Assembly (NCBI GenBank): GCA_030431755.1
Contig: JAUIIK010000040.1
Span: 1 to 38,139, forward strand
Direction of reading: 5' to 3'
DNA length: 38,139 nucleotides
DNA from: Chloroflexia bacterium
GTDB taxonomy: Bacteria > Chloroflexota > Chloroflexia > Thermomicrobiales > CFX8
Shown here: piece after piece, positions 36,401 through 38,139 of the stretch
Layout: each line of letters starts with the position of its first letter
How positions within the stretch are numbered: position 1 is the first letter of the stretch
Program-made: the position numbers and the translations under genes
The notes under the pieces: generated by a model
Told to the model about the DNA's origin: nothing
What the model saw: only the letters and a program-made list of their open reading frames with translations
Databases searched by the model: none

Positions 36401-37112
36401 TGACGTGTCGGACGACGGGATTTTCGAGCCCTTCAAGACCAAGAGTATCGAACGCGAAGTCCACGCGATCTGCTTCATCGATTGTGGTTGTCCACTGTTC
36501 GAAGGATTGCACCAAACCTCCAAACTCGCGTTGAGGGCGAAACAACAGAGCGAGTCTCGAATCCCCCAGTTTGTTGGAAAGTGACTGAAAGAAGGCCGTT
36601 TCCGGTCGAGTACACAGATCTTGGTAGAGCCGATCCAGGTGAGCGACTTCTTCGTCTGACACACAGAGTTCGGGGATGAGACAAACCTTTAGGAGGGTCT
36701 GCAAATCGGGTACCTGCGATGTGACAGTAAAGCGGATCTCGCCGCTGGAGTGATCTTCGTTCCACTCCAGCACATTCGCGGCTTCGGCCTGTTGCAGGAT
36801 GAATCGCTCAAGCTCGATGCTACAGGGAGCTGGACGCCCCCTTGTTGCGTATTTATGGACCAAAGCACCGAGCAGGCGAGATTCTCGCGTAAACTCGTCT
36901 GCTTCTTCCTTGGCGGCAACGATGTCGAGCGTCATTCCGCCACGGAATCGAAACATTGTTTCCAGCTTCCGTGACGCAAACGGGGTGACTAACTGGTCGG
37001 GGTCTAGCAGCCGCATGACCGATTCGGCAGCAAATGCGGCGGACGCCGTCCGGTGAAACCACGGACATCCCTTCCATGCCAGACCCGATTGTGGTGTGCT
37101 CATGCCGTCCAC
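33414..37112 (-). CDS. Large RecQ-type helicase with N-terminal nuclease-like domain
   Basis: A 1232-aa protein. The helicase core spans about 455-825: PTGAGKS Walker A (488-494), DEAH (591-594) within [27 protein letters not shown] (630-636), [13 protein letters not shown] (781-793) and QQAGRAGRD (808-816), with the RecQ aromatic-loop-like [11 protein letters not shown]. Before it, residues 215-275 read as a DUF559/Vsr-like signature: RVDFAFD, then [11 protein letters not shown], then D..R...L...W.V.R. The region after 830 is helical and has no recognisable RecQ zinc site or HRDC domain. Ordinary RecQ is about 600 aa. GTG start at 37112 has AAGG 5 nt upstream, one base after the small ORF's stop. 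Likely unwinds and perhaps cleaves foreign DNA; role inferred. Confidence 0.88.
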   Translation of the reverse strand: [1232 protein letters not shown]

Positions 37113-37113
37113 T

Positions 37114-37302
37114 CTAACCTTGCGTTACATACATGACCCAGCAACGGGGCGGACAGCGAGGATTCAGGAAGCTGTCCATTATGTAGTCCAGTGCCTGTGA
37201 TGCGGGTCTCGGTTCGAGGTTTGTGCTACCCCGAACAAGACGATGATTGGGTGCGGCCAACGTTCGCGTGATGCGCGCATAGATGCTCAACCTCTCAAAC
37301 AT
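37114..37302 (-). CDS. Possible 62-aa protein coupled between nuclease and helicase
   Basis: The ATG (37302) overlaps the nuclease stop as TGATG, and the TAG (37114-37116) is one base before the helicase GTG, so the ORF fills the gap between the two genes exactly. The product begins MFERLSIYARITRTLAAPNH and ends PRCPPRCWVMYVTQG, with three cysteines near the end. No family recognised and no independent ribosome site. It may simply carry ribosomes across to the helicase. Confidence 0.4.
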   Translation of the reverse strand: MFERLSIYARITRTLAAPNHRLVRGSTNLEPRPASQALDYIMDSFLNPRCPPRCWVMYVTQG

Positions 37303-38066
37303 CACGACGGGAGTGGGCTGACGATGTCTTCGAGCCGGTCACGGATTTCGTCCTTGAGCTCGCGGACCGACTCTTTGCTCAGGTAGTGCACGAGCTCTGG
37401 CCAGCTTGCTTCGAGCGTCTCGCGCTGGCACTGGAAGATGCATTCCGGCTGGAGGCCTGGCGGGTTGTAGAAGAGCCTCAATTCCCGGGAGTTTGTCACC
37501 AGATACAACGGCGCATTGAGCCACTGGGCGTAGCTCCGGCCCTGACTCATCGCACTAACTGTAAGGTCGATTTTCGGCCCCTTCGCCTCGACGACGAGTA
37601 GCGCTTCGTCGTTGTCCTGATCGTCGAAGACAACGAGATCTGCTTGGTAGTGCTTCGTCTGCGACCCATGGTTGATGATGAGACGGTGCTTCAGCGACAG
37701 TTCACGCTCCGCGTAGCCGAGATGCCTGAGCAACGGTTGGACATAGTAAGACTCGACTTCCCCCTCATTGCGGAGCGGCTTCGAAGCCATATCCGCGAAC
37801 CATGCCTCATCCGGCCAGGGGGCGGTGTTCGTCGCGGTGAACGTCAACCACTCCGTCGGCCCCTCGCTGCCGAAATCTCCATCAAGCTCGACGACGAGGT
37901 GCTTATCATTCAGTAGCGCTTGAACCGCGTCAATACGTGGCTGCGTTCGCCGGTGGATGGCGAGGCGCTTCTCCCAGAACGTGCGACTGTGAATACGCTT
38001 CCGCCGGTCGTGGTCGACCCGCAGCTCGTGGCGCAACTGTGTAATCGCCTTCTCGTCAGCATTCAT
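37302..38066 (-). CDS. HsdR_N-type PD-(D/E)xK nuclease domain protein
   Basis: A 254-aa protein matching the N-terminal nuclease domain of type I restriction R subunits, without the helicase part. Catalytic-core signals: Glu105 in NEGEVESYYVQPLLRHLGY, Asp143 in YQADLVVFD and Glu160-x-Lys162 in LLVVEAKGP; then MSQGRSYAQWLNAPLYLVTNSRELRLF, the usual Q-containing motif of this family. The first 60 residues are a charged helical extension. Cytoplasmic. The ATG at 38066 is the first clear start and only 73 bases of the window lie beyond it. First gene of the four-gene coupled set. Stand-alone HsdR_N proteins are known, but this pairing with a large RecQ protein suggests a joint DNA-targeting role. 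Confidence 0.82.
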   Translation of the reverse strand: MNADEKAITQLRHELRVDHDRRKRIHSRTFWEKRLAIHRRTQPRIDAVQALLNDKHLVVELDGDFGSEGPTEWLTFTATNTAPWPDEAWFADMASKPLRNEGEVESYYVQPLLRHLGYAERELSLKHRLIINHGSQTKHYQADLVVFDDQDNDEALLVVEAKGPKIDLTVSAMSQGRSYAQWLNAPLYLVTNSRELRLFYNPPGLQPECIFQCQRETLEASWPELVHYLSKESVRELKDEIRDRLEDIVSPLPS

Positions 38067-38139
38067 CGCGCACTCGTCTCACTATGACGTCGTAAGTGTG
38101 TCTATCGGGCAGTTGATGATGTCCGGGAGCATCGTTGCA

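Overview
The window is GC-rich bacterial DNA. Secreted proteins with PD40 and NHL repeats, a Dpp-type ABC importer, a YyaL-type thioredoxin protein, a P450 and many GTG/TTG starts suggest a Chloroflexota bacterium, perhaps Thermomicrobia-like. This is an inference from gene style; there is no rRNA or other taxonomic marker.

Left part (1-9.8 kb). An ArsR-type regulator diverges from an MFS transporter - cytochrome P450 - ABM monooxygenase operon. Next come a YyaL/DUF255 thioredoxin-fold protein with a downstream AlkD-like HEAT protein, a membrane J-domain protein, and a run of DinB, alpha/beta hydrolase and F420-type PPOX genes.

Middle part (9.8-22 kb). This holds a secreted PD40 propeller protein, a TerC family protein, a second MFS transporter, a selenoprotein of the GrdB-like family, a secreted NHL propeller protein, an orphan 148-aa gene, a NicO nickel/cobalt permease and a KefB-type antiporter. 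The selenoprotein has an in-frame TGA followed by a clear bacterial SECIS hairpin, so it looks like two genes if the TGA is read as a stop.

Right-middle part (21.7-30.6 kb, mostly minus strand). A peptide-type ABC importer (binding protein and two permeases, no ATPase) is followed by a Gfo/Idh/MocA oxidoreductase and an SRPBCC protein. Then come a HAD dehalogenase with a small membrane protein, an unknown membrane protein behind a Fur-like box, and a class I/II aminotransferase.

Origin-like zone (30.6-31.85 kb). A gene-poor stretch carries two perfect DnaA boxes, many near matches and an AT-rich block. No dnaA gene is in the window.

Right end (32.3-38.1 kb). GC content falls visibly and a four-gene, minus-strand, translationally coupled set appears: an HsdR_N-type nuclease, a 62-aa ORF, a 1232-aa RecQ-type helicase with an N-terminal DUF559/Vsr-like nuclease signature, and a tail-anchored coiled-coil protein. 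Its left edge carries gene fragments. It reads as a mobile or defence island and is the best candidate here for an undescribed system.

Intergenic DNA carries several inverted-repeat families. In one, two copies 17 kb apart differ only by changes that are all compensated in both possible foldings.
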